Positions 50,093-57,809 of a stretch of DNA of 64,000 nucleotides are shown piece after piece. How positions within the stretch are numbered: position 1 is the stretch's first letter; each line of letters begins with the position of its first letter. The notes beneath the pieces were generated by a model, which was not told the origin of the DNA, ran no database searches, and saw nothing but the letters and a program-made list of their open reading frames with translations. Source of the DNA: Ferdinandcohnia sp036965045 (GTDB lineage Bacteria; Bacillota; Bacilli; Bacillales; Bacillaceae_L); contig NZ_JBALOV010000025.1 of NCBI RefSeq assembly GCF_036965045.1, forward strand, positions 62,001 through 126,000, given 5' to 3'. Both the position numbers and the translations under genes were made by a program.

Positions 50093-50312
50093 TTACTCAT
50101 TGATAATCCCCCGTTGGGATGAAATTGACAGTAGACTCAATCGGCTATGTATTCGTAACACATCACCCACGAATAAAGTCATAAATGCACCGATGACAAA
50201 GGTAAACCAAAGAAGGGCTATATCACACTTCTTGACTAACCCATTAAAGAAACATAATCTATTAGATAAAAAAACTCGTTATTTTAGTTTCGTAACATAT
50301 TGTCTCTGCCAT
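50093..50312 (-). pseudogene. Small membrane protein gene with a frameshift in a T7 run
   Basis: From ATG 50312 (AGAGG upstream) fifteen codons read MAETICYETKITSFF and then hit a stop. Removing one T from the T7 run (complement of 50268-50274) joins this to an open frame that continues to a TAA at 50093. The restored product of about 72 residues has a basic stretch (NGLVKKC), a clear membrane helix (LLWFTFVIGAFMTLFVGDVL) and a polar tail. It lies between the WXG100-like gene and the effector gene. It may be a true mutation, a sequencing error in a homopolymer, or a gene using transcriptional slippage. Confidence 0.55.
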
Positions 50313-50334
50313 CTTTTCTTGAACCTCTCATCAA

Positions 50335-50682
50335 TCAAAAGCGTGGATATGGTCCATTTAATTCAGCTCTTTTTCTCGCTTCCTCTTCAGCTTTCCGTCT
50401 CGCTTCAGCTTCCGCACGTGCAGCTGCCTCTTCTTCACGTTTGATCTGGTTTGCGACCGAGATAATATCTGGCGCGACTGAATCAAGCTTTGAGGCAATC
50501 TGATTAAGTTCACGGTTGATCTCGGCGATGGCTTGATTGATATACTGAACCTCCGTCGCCTGCCAGGCTGAGTTGATATTCCCTTTAAATCCATTTAGAG
50601 AGCTTTTTAGATTCCGAAGTTGTGAGGCATAGTTGCGAAGTTGGTTTGCTTGGGAAATGGCAGCAGAAACGTTAATTCCCAT
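50335..50682 (-). CDS. WXG100-like helical protein with long charged tail
   Basis: A 115-residue protein from ATG 50682 (AGGTGATT upstream; the ATG at 50691 is less likely). It is a helical hairpin with SAWQATEV in the turn, a W-x-x variant of WXG, followed by an extended, highly charged helix (KREEEAAARAEAEARRKAEE, as a landmark) and a NGPYPRF tail. It is the first gene of the effector module and probably the effector's targeting partner. Confidence 0.78.
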   Translation of the reverse strand: MGINVSAAISQANQLRNYASQLRNLKSSLNGFKGNINSAWQATEVQYINQAIAEINRELNQIASKLDSVAPDIISVANQIKREEEAAARAEAEARRKAEEEARKRAELNGPYPRF

Positions 50683-51475
50683 AATAATCACCTGCTTATC
50701 GTAAATAAGTTTTTATAGTGGAATGCCTGTATATAGGGCAAAACTTACAGAATACGTTCACATTTTTTCCAAATATATACTAAAAATTACCCGATATTTC
50801 GGATTAGGTCAATTTCTACAGAATATTCAATTAACTATAAAACCAATACGAAAGACCTGTTTTATCTACATTTTTCTACAAATCATTCATACTACCGGAC
50901 TCGCTTACTACCTAAGGTGTACTATTAAACTAGTACCTTTAGTCATTCCATAAAACTGAAGAACATTGATACATCACGACATAATATCTCGAATTCAAGT
51001 CTCTTGAAGCACTTTATTACATTTAGTAGGAAAATAGTCCTTTTGTCATTAACTTTTGTAATATAAATGTAACTTGACATGTACGTTGGAGGTTGTTGCT
51101 TTTTGTAAGCTTTTTCACTCCTGATGGATGGTAAAAGTCGAGGACCTCTAAAAATAAGTAATAGATTTGTAAAAGAGCGCCCATTTTTTGTCATTCTGGA
51201 GTTTTGTGTAAGAAAATCAGAAATAGAATTACTAGGAAAATGAGAGGATTGGACTAAGGTTTCTTGGTTTTTCGCAGTTATTGTGGGGAGTTTTGCACTC
51301 TTTCTTTCCTATTAAATAGGGTGTGTTATTGAGAATAGGTTCCGTATATTGTACGAGGCAGAAGTGCTTGTTAGGAGACTGAAAAGTGAATGATCGGTTT
51401 GTCTTTTATTGTTAACAGGAGCGGTATGTGTAGAAGAACCATGTTCAGTTATACCAATTTTTTATATTCCACCTG
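50683..51475. other. Long intergenic region without a recognisable gene
   Basis: About 790 AT-rich bases. The promoter of the WXG100-like gene should lie in its first 150 bases. Short frames occur on both strands but lack good ribosome sites and protein-like composition. I see no RNA gene. Confidence 0.6.
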
Positions 51476-51793
51476 CGATATATCGATTAACTCACTTACG
51501 ATATACCACTTATCGTTTTTCGGAAGCACGGTATTGCGATTAACTCTTTCTCGGTTTACCACTTATTGATATTTAACCTGACGATATATCGATTAACCCT
51601 TTTCCGATATACCACTTATCGTTTTTCGGAAGTACGGTAGAGCGATTAACTCTTTCTCGGTTTACCACTTATTGATATTCGACCTGACGACATATCGATT
51701 AACCCTTTTCCGATATACCATTTATCGTTTCTTGACCTGACGGTATATCGAGTGGCTCTATTTCGATAAACTATTTATTGAAATACGCGGTGT
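51476..51793. repeat. Six-unit 53-bp tandem repeat array
   Basis: Six units of exactly 53 bases start at 51476, 51529, 51582, 51635, 51688 and 51741. The units alternate in type: units 1, 3 and 5 begin CGATATATCGATTAAC (or CGACATATCG), contain CGATATACC and ATCGTTT, while units 2, 4 and 6 begin CGGTA and contain TTTACCACTTATTGATATT or a relative. Alternation suggests that a 106-bp dimer was amplified. The units share GATATA[C/T]CGATTA and GATATACC blocks with the array at 38.2-38.6 kb. It lies between the T7SS region and the gal operon terminator. Confidence 0.88.
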
Positions 51794-51820
51794 GCTATAC
51801 CGCTATGACATACGACGAGA

Positions 51821-51847
51821 AAAACCTAGTCGAGTGGACTAGGTTTT
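51821..51847 (-). terminator. Terminator overlapping the end of the gal-region regulator
   Basis: AAAACCTAGTC (51821-51831) pairs perfectly with GACTAGGTTTT (51837-51847); the stop codon of the regulator is inside the stem and T5 follows on the minus strand. Confidence 0.9.
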
Positions 51848-52819
51848 CCTTATTACTAATTGTGTAGTGATGAATATTTTTTTGGCAATTTGTCTTCCTT
51901 CGATGCGTTCAAGGATGGTATCGACGGCTGTTTCACCCATGACTTCGGTATGGACCTTCACCGTTGATAACGGCGGGAAAACGTATTTGGACACGCTGAT
52001 GTCATTGACGCCAATGAGGCTTACACGGTCAGGTACATCGACCTTTTCTTCATTAAGCGCACGCAACGCTCCGATTGCAAGTAGGTCATTGGCAGCGAAG
52101 AAGGCTGTAGGTAGGTCTTCGCCTTTTTCTTCAATTGCCTGCTTCATAAGTTTGTATCCATCCTCTACTGTAAAGCTGCCAATATATAGGTTACTTTCAT
52201 CTAAAAGATTTGCTTCTGATAGATAAGACTTAAATGTTTTCTCCCTGATTTCTTCGATTTCCGCTGAGTGGTCTTTGTACTCCTCGCGACCACCAAAATA
52301 GCCAATGTTCGTATGTCCCTTGTCGATGAAATGCTTCAGCACTGTTCGCGTTACTTTTTCAAAATCAACCACAACTGCATCGTAAACATCCTCGTCTGGG
52401 TTAGAATCAACGAACACGAGATGTTGGGTCATTTTTGATAAGTCTTCAACTTGGGAAGTGCTGAACTTACCAACCGCAATAATCCCCTGAAGCTCCTCCT
52501 GCTTCATGCTCTCAATGCTATTGTAAAAGTTGGCTGTTTTGATACCAAGCTGTTCACAGCGTTGTTCAACCCCTAGTCGAATCGACATGTAGTAAAGATC
52601 GTTAAGCTCTTCCTTTTCGGTGTACCAAAGAAGAATTCCAATCCGTGCAGAAGGTGACTTTTTGGAGGGGCGCTTCTTATACGAAAGCGCCTCAGCAATT
52701 TCAAAAATTTTCTTTTTCGTGTCATCACCGACGGAAAGGCTAGCATCATAATTGAGAACCCGCGATACTGTCGCAATGGAGACACCCGCTTTTTCGGCGA
52801 TATCTTTAATCGTTGCCAT
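51839..52819 (-). CDS. galR: LacI/GalR-family transcriptional regulator
   Basis: A 326-residue repressor. The N-terminal helix-turn-helix is MATIKDIAEKAGVSIATVSR with the hinge helix around VSRVLNYDASLSV; the rest is a periplasmic-binding-like sugar-sensing domain (IGYFGGREEY, FFAANDLLAIGALRAL, SLIGVNDISVSKYV). It is the last gene after galM in the same direction, so it probably controls the gal genes and perhaps the lac genes. A palindrome upstream of galK is a candidate operator. The symbol is given by context and the effector sugar is inferred. Confidence 0.88.
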   Translation of the reverse strand: MATIKDIAEKAGVSIATVSRVLNYDASLSVGDDTKKKIFEIAEALSYKKRPSKKSPSARIGILLWYTEKEELNDLYYMSIRLGVEQRCEQLGIKTANFYNSIESMKQEELQGIIAVGKFSTSQVEDLSKMTQHLVFVDSNPDEDVYDAVVVDFEKVTRTVLKHFIDKGHTNIGYFGGREEYKDHSAEIEEIREKTFKSYLSEANLLDESNLYIGSFTVEDGYKLMKQAIEEKGEDLPTAFFAANDLLAIGALRALNEEKVDVPDRVSLIGVNDISVSKYVFPPLSTVKVHTEVMGETAVDTILERIEGRQIAKKIFITTQLVIRKT

Positions 52820-52882
52820 GGTTCACCTTCTTTCTTTGTGAATTTTGTATACTTGTAACGAATTTGAGTCGCATTTATGTCG

Positions 52883-53929
52883 CTATTTAGTTAAAAATGT
52901 ATACTTCGTTTCCCAATAGTATTTCTCGCCCTTTTTGATTTCGACGGATGGAAAGTTTGGATGATTAATAGCATCCGGTAACCCTTGTGTTTCTAAGCAT
53001 ATTCCGAGATACGGTCTGGCCTTTACTCCTCTTATTTCAAAGTTACCTTCTAACTGATTGCTTGTGTAGACAACTACAGCTGGTTGATTTGTTTCAACAA
53101 TAAGAGTTCTTCCAGATTCTTGATCGCTTAGCTGGATTTCTTGATTTTGATTACTATTTAATAGAAATGGATGATCATAACCATTACCAGCTAATATGTT
53201 TTGTGGGTGATCTGCAGCTGTCCCCTCTACAATCTTTCTGCCATTTTGGAAGTCAAATGACGTTCCTTTTACTTCAAGCATATTGCCTGTTGGAAGCAAT
53301 TCATCATTTAACTCCAGGAAACGATCACTCTTTAGTGTTAATTCGTGTTGGAGAATATCATCCGTTACATTACCGGAAAGATTAAAATACGTATGGTTGG
53401 TAAGATTTAAAATGGTATTTTTATCTGAAATACCAGACATCGTAATCTTGAGTTCGTTATGATTGTTCAAGATATATGTTACTTTAAAAGTAACTGTCCC
53501 TGGATATCCATCTTCACCATCTTGTCTTACATATTGAAATTCTACACCTGCTTCATCCTGTTGCTCAATTACCGCTGCTTCCCAAATGAGATTGCTAAAG
53601 CCTTTTTCACCACCATGTAAATGATTGTTATTCTCATTTTTCTCGAGATGATAGACAGTTCCATCCAGTTCAAATTGCCCCGCCTTAATTCGTCCGGCTA
53701 CTGGACCTACAATTGCTCCGAAATAAGGAGAGTGTTGTAAGTAGTCCTCAAGGTGATCAAAACCCAGAACAACGTTCTCCAGGTTACCATCCCTATCAGG
53801 TGTAATGATATCAGTTATGATGCAACCGTAATTAATACAACGAAACGACATCCCATTGTTATTTTCAATTGTATATGCATGAACTGATCGATTATCTATT
53901 TTTCCAAATGTGTCTGTCGAAATCTTCAT
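52883..53929 (-). CDS. galM: Galactose mutarotase (aldose 1-epimerase)
   Basis: A 348-residue enzyme that interconverts alpha and beta anomers of galactose so that GalK can use the product of beta-galactosidase. It has NNHLHGGEKGFSNLIWE (catalytic-region His), NLTNHTYFNLSG (second His), a late Asp region (GNGYDHPF) and the Glu in LCLETQGLPDAINHPNFPS-like sequence near the C-terminus. The length is normal. The gene follows galT by 24 bases. Confidence 0.93.
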   Translation of the reverse strand: MKISTDTFGKIDNRSVHAYTIENNNGMSFRCINYGCIITDIITPDRDGNLENVVLGFDHLEDYLQHSPYFGAIVGPVAGRIKAGQFELDGTVYHLEKNENNNHLHGGEKGFSNLIWEAAVIEQQDEAGVEFQYVRQDGEDGYPGTVTFKVTYILNNHNELKITMSGISDKNTILNLTNHTYFNLSGNVTDDILQHELTLKSDRFLELNDELLPTGNMLEVKGTSFDFQNGRKIVEGTAADHPQNILAGNGYDHPFLLNSNQNQEIQLSDQESGRTLIVETNQPAVVVYTSNQLEGNFEIRGVKARPYLGICLETQGLPDAINHPNFPSVEIKKGEKYYWETKYTFLTK

Positions 53930-53953
53930 ATACTCACCTTCTTTTAGTAAAAA

Positions 53954-55441
53954 TTAACCTTTTATATACTCTATAAATCTCTTAAACGCCGCTTGGCCTG
54001 CATCATCGCGCTTGTAGACACCGGCATCCTCAAGCACCCGCATGAATTTTTTACCGACTTCACGCTTCACTAGATCGTGGACATTGTCTTTTGTTGGATT
54101 GAATGGTTTTAGCTTGTCCGCCCACTCCTGGTGGATCGGGTTGATAGTATTCGCTTCACCTATTAAATAATTCTCGACCTCATGTAATTCCGTTTTGAGT
54201 CGTGCCGGAAGAACCGCTAATCCCATCACCTCAATGAGACCGATGTTTTCTTTTTTAATATGATGCACATCGGCATGCGGATGAAAAATGCCGAGTGGAT
54301 GCTCGTCGTTTGTGCGGTTGTTTCGAAGCACAAGGTCAAGCTCGTATTTTCCGTTTCGCTTTCGTGCAATTGGTGTAATCGTGTTATGTGGCGTATCCCC
54401 GGTGAATGCGATGATATCGACTTCTGGGTCGCTATATTTGCGCCATGCTTGTAAAATATGATCTCCCGCTTCAACTAAGGATTCCTTGTCGCTGCTTCGT
54501 AGACGGAGAACAGACATTGGCCATTTTACCGTTGAGAATTCGATGTTGCTGTAGCGATCCCAGGTAAATTTCATCTCATCTTCAGCTTTCGCCATTGCAA
54601 ATTCATAGTTACCGCCCTGGTAGTGATCATGGGTTAAAATCGAACCGCCTACAATTGGGATATCCGCATTCGAACCAAGGAAATAGTGTGGAAATTCTTC
54701 AACAAAACCAAGTAATCTTGCAAATGTGTCACTGCTGATCTTCATATCGCGGTGGTCCTCACACAGGACGATGCAGTGCTCGTTGTAGTACACATAGGGT
54801 GAGTACTGAAGATACCAGTTCTCGCCTTCAAGTTGTACTGGAATAATGCGGTGATTGGAGCGAGCCGGATGACCGATACGGCCCGCATAACCTTCATTTT
54901 CCACACAAAGTAAGCATTTTGGATATTTCTCACCAGTTGTTTTTGCCTCTTTTTCAAGCGCAATTTGCTTTGGATCCTTTTCCGGCTTTGAGAGATTAAT
55001 CGTGATATCCAATTCTCCGTACTTTGTTTCCACCTTATATTCAATGTTTTTTTCGATTCGCTTCATTTGAATATAGTTGCTATTTTTACTTAACTCATAA
55101 AAATACTTTGTTGCTGCAGCCGGGTCTTTTGCATGAAGCTCGTAAAAATGGTTTGTAACCGCAGATGGAAGTGGAATCATCGTGTTCATGATTTTGCTCG
55201 CAAGAATTTCCTTTGCGTCAAAATAGTCTTCAATGACTCCGTTCTCACATGCATAGTCCACTAAATCCTCAACCAAAGTTGGGATATCTTTTTCAGGTAA
55301 GACATGTTCGGTTGGCACAAAGTCCTCAAGACCAAGCAAAGAAAGAACCTGATTTCGAACGTAAATTTTATCTTCTTTTTCAATGAGTCCGACTTTTACT
55401 GCTTGCTCTGTTAGCTGTTGTACGGTCCCATAAATGTTCAT
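53954..55441 (-). CDS. galT: UDP-glucose:hexose-1-phosphate uridylyltransferase, Firmicute type
   Basis: A 495-residue Leloir-pathway enzyme that swaps UMP between UDP-glucose and galactose-1-phosphate. It belongs to the long Firmicute GalT type, about 150 residues longer than E. coli GalT. CLLCVENEGYAGRIGHPARSNHRI and the active-site HDHYQGG stretch are visible, followed by a C-terminal domain with ERNNRT-like and HPHADVHHIKKENIGLIEVMG elements. The ATG at 55441 (MNIYGTVQQLTE) has GAGGGG upstream, and the longer frame is rejected. It lies 10 bases after galE. Confidence 0.93.
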   Translation of the reverse strand: MNIYGTVQQLTEQAVKVGLIEKEDKIYVRNQVLSLLGLEDFVPTEHVLPEKDIPTLVEDLVDYACENGVIEDYFDAKEILASKIMNTMIPLPSAVTNHFYELHAKDPAAATKYFYELSKNSNYIQMKRIEKNIEYKVETKYGELDITINLSKPEKDPKQIALEKEAKTTGEKYPKCLLCVENEGYAGRIGHPARSNHRIIPVQLEGENWYLQYSPYVYYNEHCIVLCEDHRDMKISSDTFARLLGFVEEFPHYFLGSNADIPIVGGSILTHDHYQGGNYEFAMAKAEDEMKFTWDRYSNIEFSTVKWPMSVLRLRSSDKESLVEAGDHILQAWRKYSDPEVDIIAFTGDTPHNTITPIARKRNGKYELDLVLRNNRTNDEHPLGIFHPHADVHHIKKENIGLIEVMGLAVLPARLKTELHEVENYLIGEANTINPIHQEWADKLKPFNPTKDNVHDLVKREVGKKFMRVLEDAGVYKRDDAGQAAFKRFIEYIKG

Positions 55442-55451
55442 GTTTCTCCCC

Positions 55452-56441
55452 TCAGCTTTCATACCCATTTGGGTGATTTACATGCCAGTTCCACGCATCC
55501 TTAATGATTTCGTTGATTGATGTGCGCTTCGGCTCCCAGCCGAGCACTTCCTTCGCTTTTCCAGATGATGCGATGAGAATGCTTGGGTCACCTGCACGGC
55601 GATCGCCTAACTTCACAGGAATATCACGTTGTGTAACTTCTTTAGCCGCTTCGACCATTTCTTTCACCGAGAAGCCACTGTTGCTGCCAAGGTTAAAATA
55701 GTTGCTCTCGCCACCATTTTGGAGGTATTTCAATGCTAAAATATGTGCGTTAATTAAGTCCTCAACATGGATATAGTCGCGGATACATGTTCCGTCTGGC
55801 GTATCGTAATCTTCACCAAAGATCGTGATAAACTCTCTTGTTCCGAGGGCCGCTTGTAAAATAACCGGGATTAGATGTGTTTCCGGATCATGGTCCTCAC
55901 CGATTTCACCAGTTGCTCGCGCACCTGCCACATTGAAATAGCGAAGTGACACGAACTTGATGTCATGCGCCATCTCAGACCACTTCATCATTTTTTCCAT
56001 TGCAAGCTTTGTTTCGCCGTACGTATTCGTAGGAACCGTTGGCATGTCCTCGGTGATTGGCACCTGCTTTGGCTCACCATAGGTTGCTGCTGTTGAGGAG
56101 AACACTATATATTTCACGTTATTGTTTTTCATGGTTTCGAGCACAATTTGTGTTCCGTACACATTGTTGTCGTAGTATTTTAACGGTTCGACCATCGATT
56201 CACCAACAAGTGAATTCGCTGCAAAATGGATCACCGCGTCAATGCTTTCTTTTTCAAAAACGGATTGTAAAAAGGCACGGTCGCGAATGTCGCCTTGGTA
56301 AAACTTTGCCTTCGGATGAACTGCCTCTTTGTGGCCAGTCTGAAGATTATCAACAACGACAACGTCTTCGTTTGCATCAATTAATTGATAAACGGCATGT
56401 GAACCGATATAACCTGCTCCACCTAAAACTAAAATACTCAT
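55452..56441 (-). CDS. galE: UDP-glucose 4-epimerase
   Basis: A 329-residue short-chain dehydrogenase-type epimerase that regenerates UDP-glucose from UDP-galactose. It has the NAD-binding GGAGYIGSH at the N-terminus, DIRD, FAANSLVGES, the catalytic Y-x-x-x-K as YGETK and RYFNVAGA. The ATG at 56441 (MSILVLGG) has AAGGAG upstream; the frame is open to 56504 but that part is not conserved. It lies between galK and galT. Confidence 0.95.
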   Translation of the reverse strand: MSILVLGGAGYIGSHAVYQLIDANEDVVVVDNLQTGHKEAVHPKAKFYQGDIRDRAFLQSVFEKESIDAVIHFAANSLVGESMVEPLKYYDNNVYGTQIVLETMKNNNVKYIVFSSTAATYGEPKQVPITEDMPTVPTNTYGETKLAMEKMMKWSEMAHDIKFVSLRYFNVAGARATGEIGEDHDPETHLIPVILQAALGTREFITIFGEDYDTPDGTCIRDYIHVEDLINAHILALKYLQNGGESNYFNLGSNSGFSVKEMVEAAKEVTQRDIPVKLGDRRAGDPSILIASSGKAKEVLGWEPKRTSINEIIKDAWNWHVNHPNGYES

Positions 56442-56481
56442 AGTAGAATCGCTCCTTGTAGTTGGGACACCTTTGTCCCTA

Positions 56482-57645
56482 TTATAGTTCTTTTGCGCCA
56501 TCACCGATGCTTACTTCATAGAAGGAAGCTTTATAGCCAATAGTTTCTTCGTAAATTTTTCCGATGTTTTCAATGATTTGCTGTGCTTTGTCTTTTTCGA
56601 CGAGGGCAATTGCACAACCACCGAATCCGGCACCTGTCATACGCGCACCAAGCACTCCATCCTGCGCCCATGCAGTTTCCGCCAACGTATCAAGCTCTTT
56701 TCCAGTTACTTCATAATCATCACGTAATGATGTATGAGATGCATTGAGTAAGCGACCAAATTCTATTAAATCGCCAGCTTTGAGGGCTTTAAGTGCATCA
56801 AGTGTTCGTTCATTTTCATACACCGCATGTTTTGCACGCTTTTGTATTGTTTCATTTTCGATTAGATCCTTGTGCTGTTCGAATTGATCGCTGCTGATGT
56901 TGCCGAGTGCCTGAACATCGAGCTCTTTTTGAAGCAGAGAAAGCGCTTGTTCACACTCACTGCGACGTTCATTATACTTGGAATCCGCAAGCTCACGACG
57001 CTTATTCGTGTTCATGATTAATATGAGATGCTCATCAAGTTCCAATGGTGCATATTCATACTTTAATGTATCACAATCTAGTAAAATTCCCGCATTCTTT
57101 TTACCCATTCCAATTGCAAATTGGTCCATGATGCCACTGTTGACACCAATGAACTTATTTTCAACAAGTTGGCCAATTTTTACAAGCTCAACGCGGTCGA
57201 TTGCCAGGTCGAATAATTTTTCAAACATCACACCTGATACGAGCTCAATGGATGCAGATGAAGAAAGACCCGCGCCGTTTGGAATGTTTCCGTAAAATAG
57301 TACGTCCACACCTGTTGTGATCTCGTAGCCTTTTTCTTTGAGGTAACGGAGCATGCCCTTCGGATAATTCGCCCAGTCATGTGCTTTGTTGTAGTCTAGG
57401 TTGTTGAGGTCAAACTCGATTATCCCTAGCTTTTCAAAGTTCAATGAGTACATTCTGATTTTGTTGTCTTGGCGCTTTCTTGCTAGCGCATAAGTTCCCT
57501 TTGTGATGGAAGCTGGGAAGACATGGCCACCGTTATAGTCGGTATGCTCACCAATGAGGTTAATGCGCCCGGGCGCGAAGAAGCTTCTGTAATCGTTTTC
57601 GTTAAAGATTGTAGTGAATTTATCTGAAAGTTGCTTAAGATCCAT
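56482..57645 (-). CDS. galK: Galactokinase
   Basis: A 387-residue GHMP-family kinase that makes galactose-1-phosphate with ATP. The galactokinase signature GRINLIGEHTDYNGGHVFP is near the N-terminus, the ATP loop is PNGAGLSSSASIELVSG, and motif 3 is RMTGAGFGGCAIALV. The ATG at 57645 has TTGGAGG upstream. It is the first gene of the gal cluster and has its own sigma-A promoter and a candidate operator. Confidence 0.96.
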   Translation of the reverse strand: MDLKQLSDKFTTIFNENDYRSFFAPGRINLIGEHTDYNGGHVFPASITKGTYALARKRQDNKIRMYSLNFEKLGIIEFDLNNLDYNKAHDWANYPKGMLRYLKEKGYEITTGVDVLFYGNIPNGAGLSSSASIELVSGVMFEKLFDLAIDRVELVKIGQLVENKFIGVNSGIMDQFAIGMGKKNAGILLDCDTLKYEYAPLELDEHLILIMNTNKRRELADSKYNERRSECEQALSLLQKELDVQALGNISSDQFEQHKDLIENETIQKRAKHAVYENERTLDALKALKAGDLIEFGRLLNASHTSLRDDYEVTGKELDTLAETAWAQDGVLGARMTGAGFGGCAIALVEKDKAQQIIENIGKIYEETIGYKASFYEVSIGDGAKEL

Positions 57646-57680
57646 GGTAGATTGCCTCCAATACTATTGTTTCTATCTTC

Positions 57681-57709
57681 ATTTTAGAGGTGTTGGTAAA
57701 AAAGGTCAA
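57681..57709 (-). promoter_or_regulatory. Sigma-A promoter of the gal operon
   Basis: On the minus strand TTGACC (57704-57709) and TAAAAT (57681-57686) are spaced by 17 bases, 36 bases before the galK start. This is a good vegetative promoter and lets galKETM be expressed apart from lacZ. Confidence 0.8.
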
Positions 57710-57713
57710 TTAC

Positions 57714-57735
57714 TTTTACTTAAATTTTAGTAAAA
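57714..57735. promoter_or_regulatory. Candidate GalR operator
   Basis: TTTTACT and AGTAAAA form a perfect seven-base inverted repeat separated by eight bases, immediately upstream of the galK -35. This is the size and symmetry expected of a LacI-family site. Binding by the regulator encoded at the end of the operon is inferred. Confidence 0.6.
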
Positions 57736-57741
57736 ATAAAA

Positions 57742-57804
57742 AACACCTGTCATCACCGGGTCGGACAATGAACTTGTCCCTGCGTCCCAATGATGACAGG
57801 TGTT
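57742..57804 (-). terminator. Terminator after lacZ with a nested palindrome in its loop
   Basis: AACACCTGTCATCA (57742-57755) pairs perfectly with TGATGACAGGTGTT (57791-57804), and T6 follows on the minus strand. The 35-base loop contains its own GGGACAA/TTGTCC and GGG/CCC pairings, which resemble a short dispersed palindrome placed inside the terminator. Confidence 0.88.
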
Positions 57805-57809
57805 ATGTT

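Noticed and set aside
50070..50444. 124-codon plus-strand frame
   Set aside because: It is antisense to the WXG100-like gene and to the frameshifted membrane gene, both of which have better support.
50943..51194. 83-codon minus-strand frame in the long intergenic region
   Set aside because: No ribosome site, no recognisable domain and AT-driven composition.
51476..51793. CRISPR array
   Set aside because: Units are similar over their entire length, with no conserved-repeat/unique-spacer alternation, and no cas genes are present.
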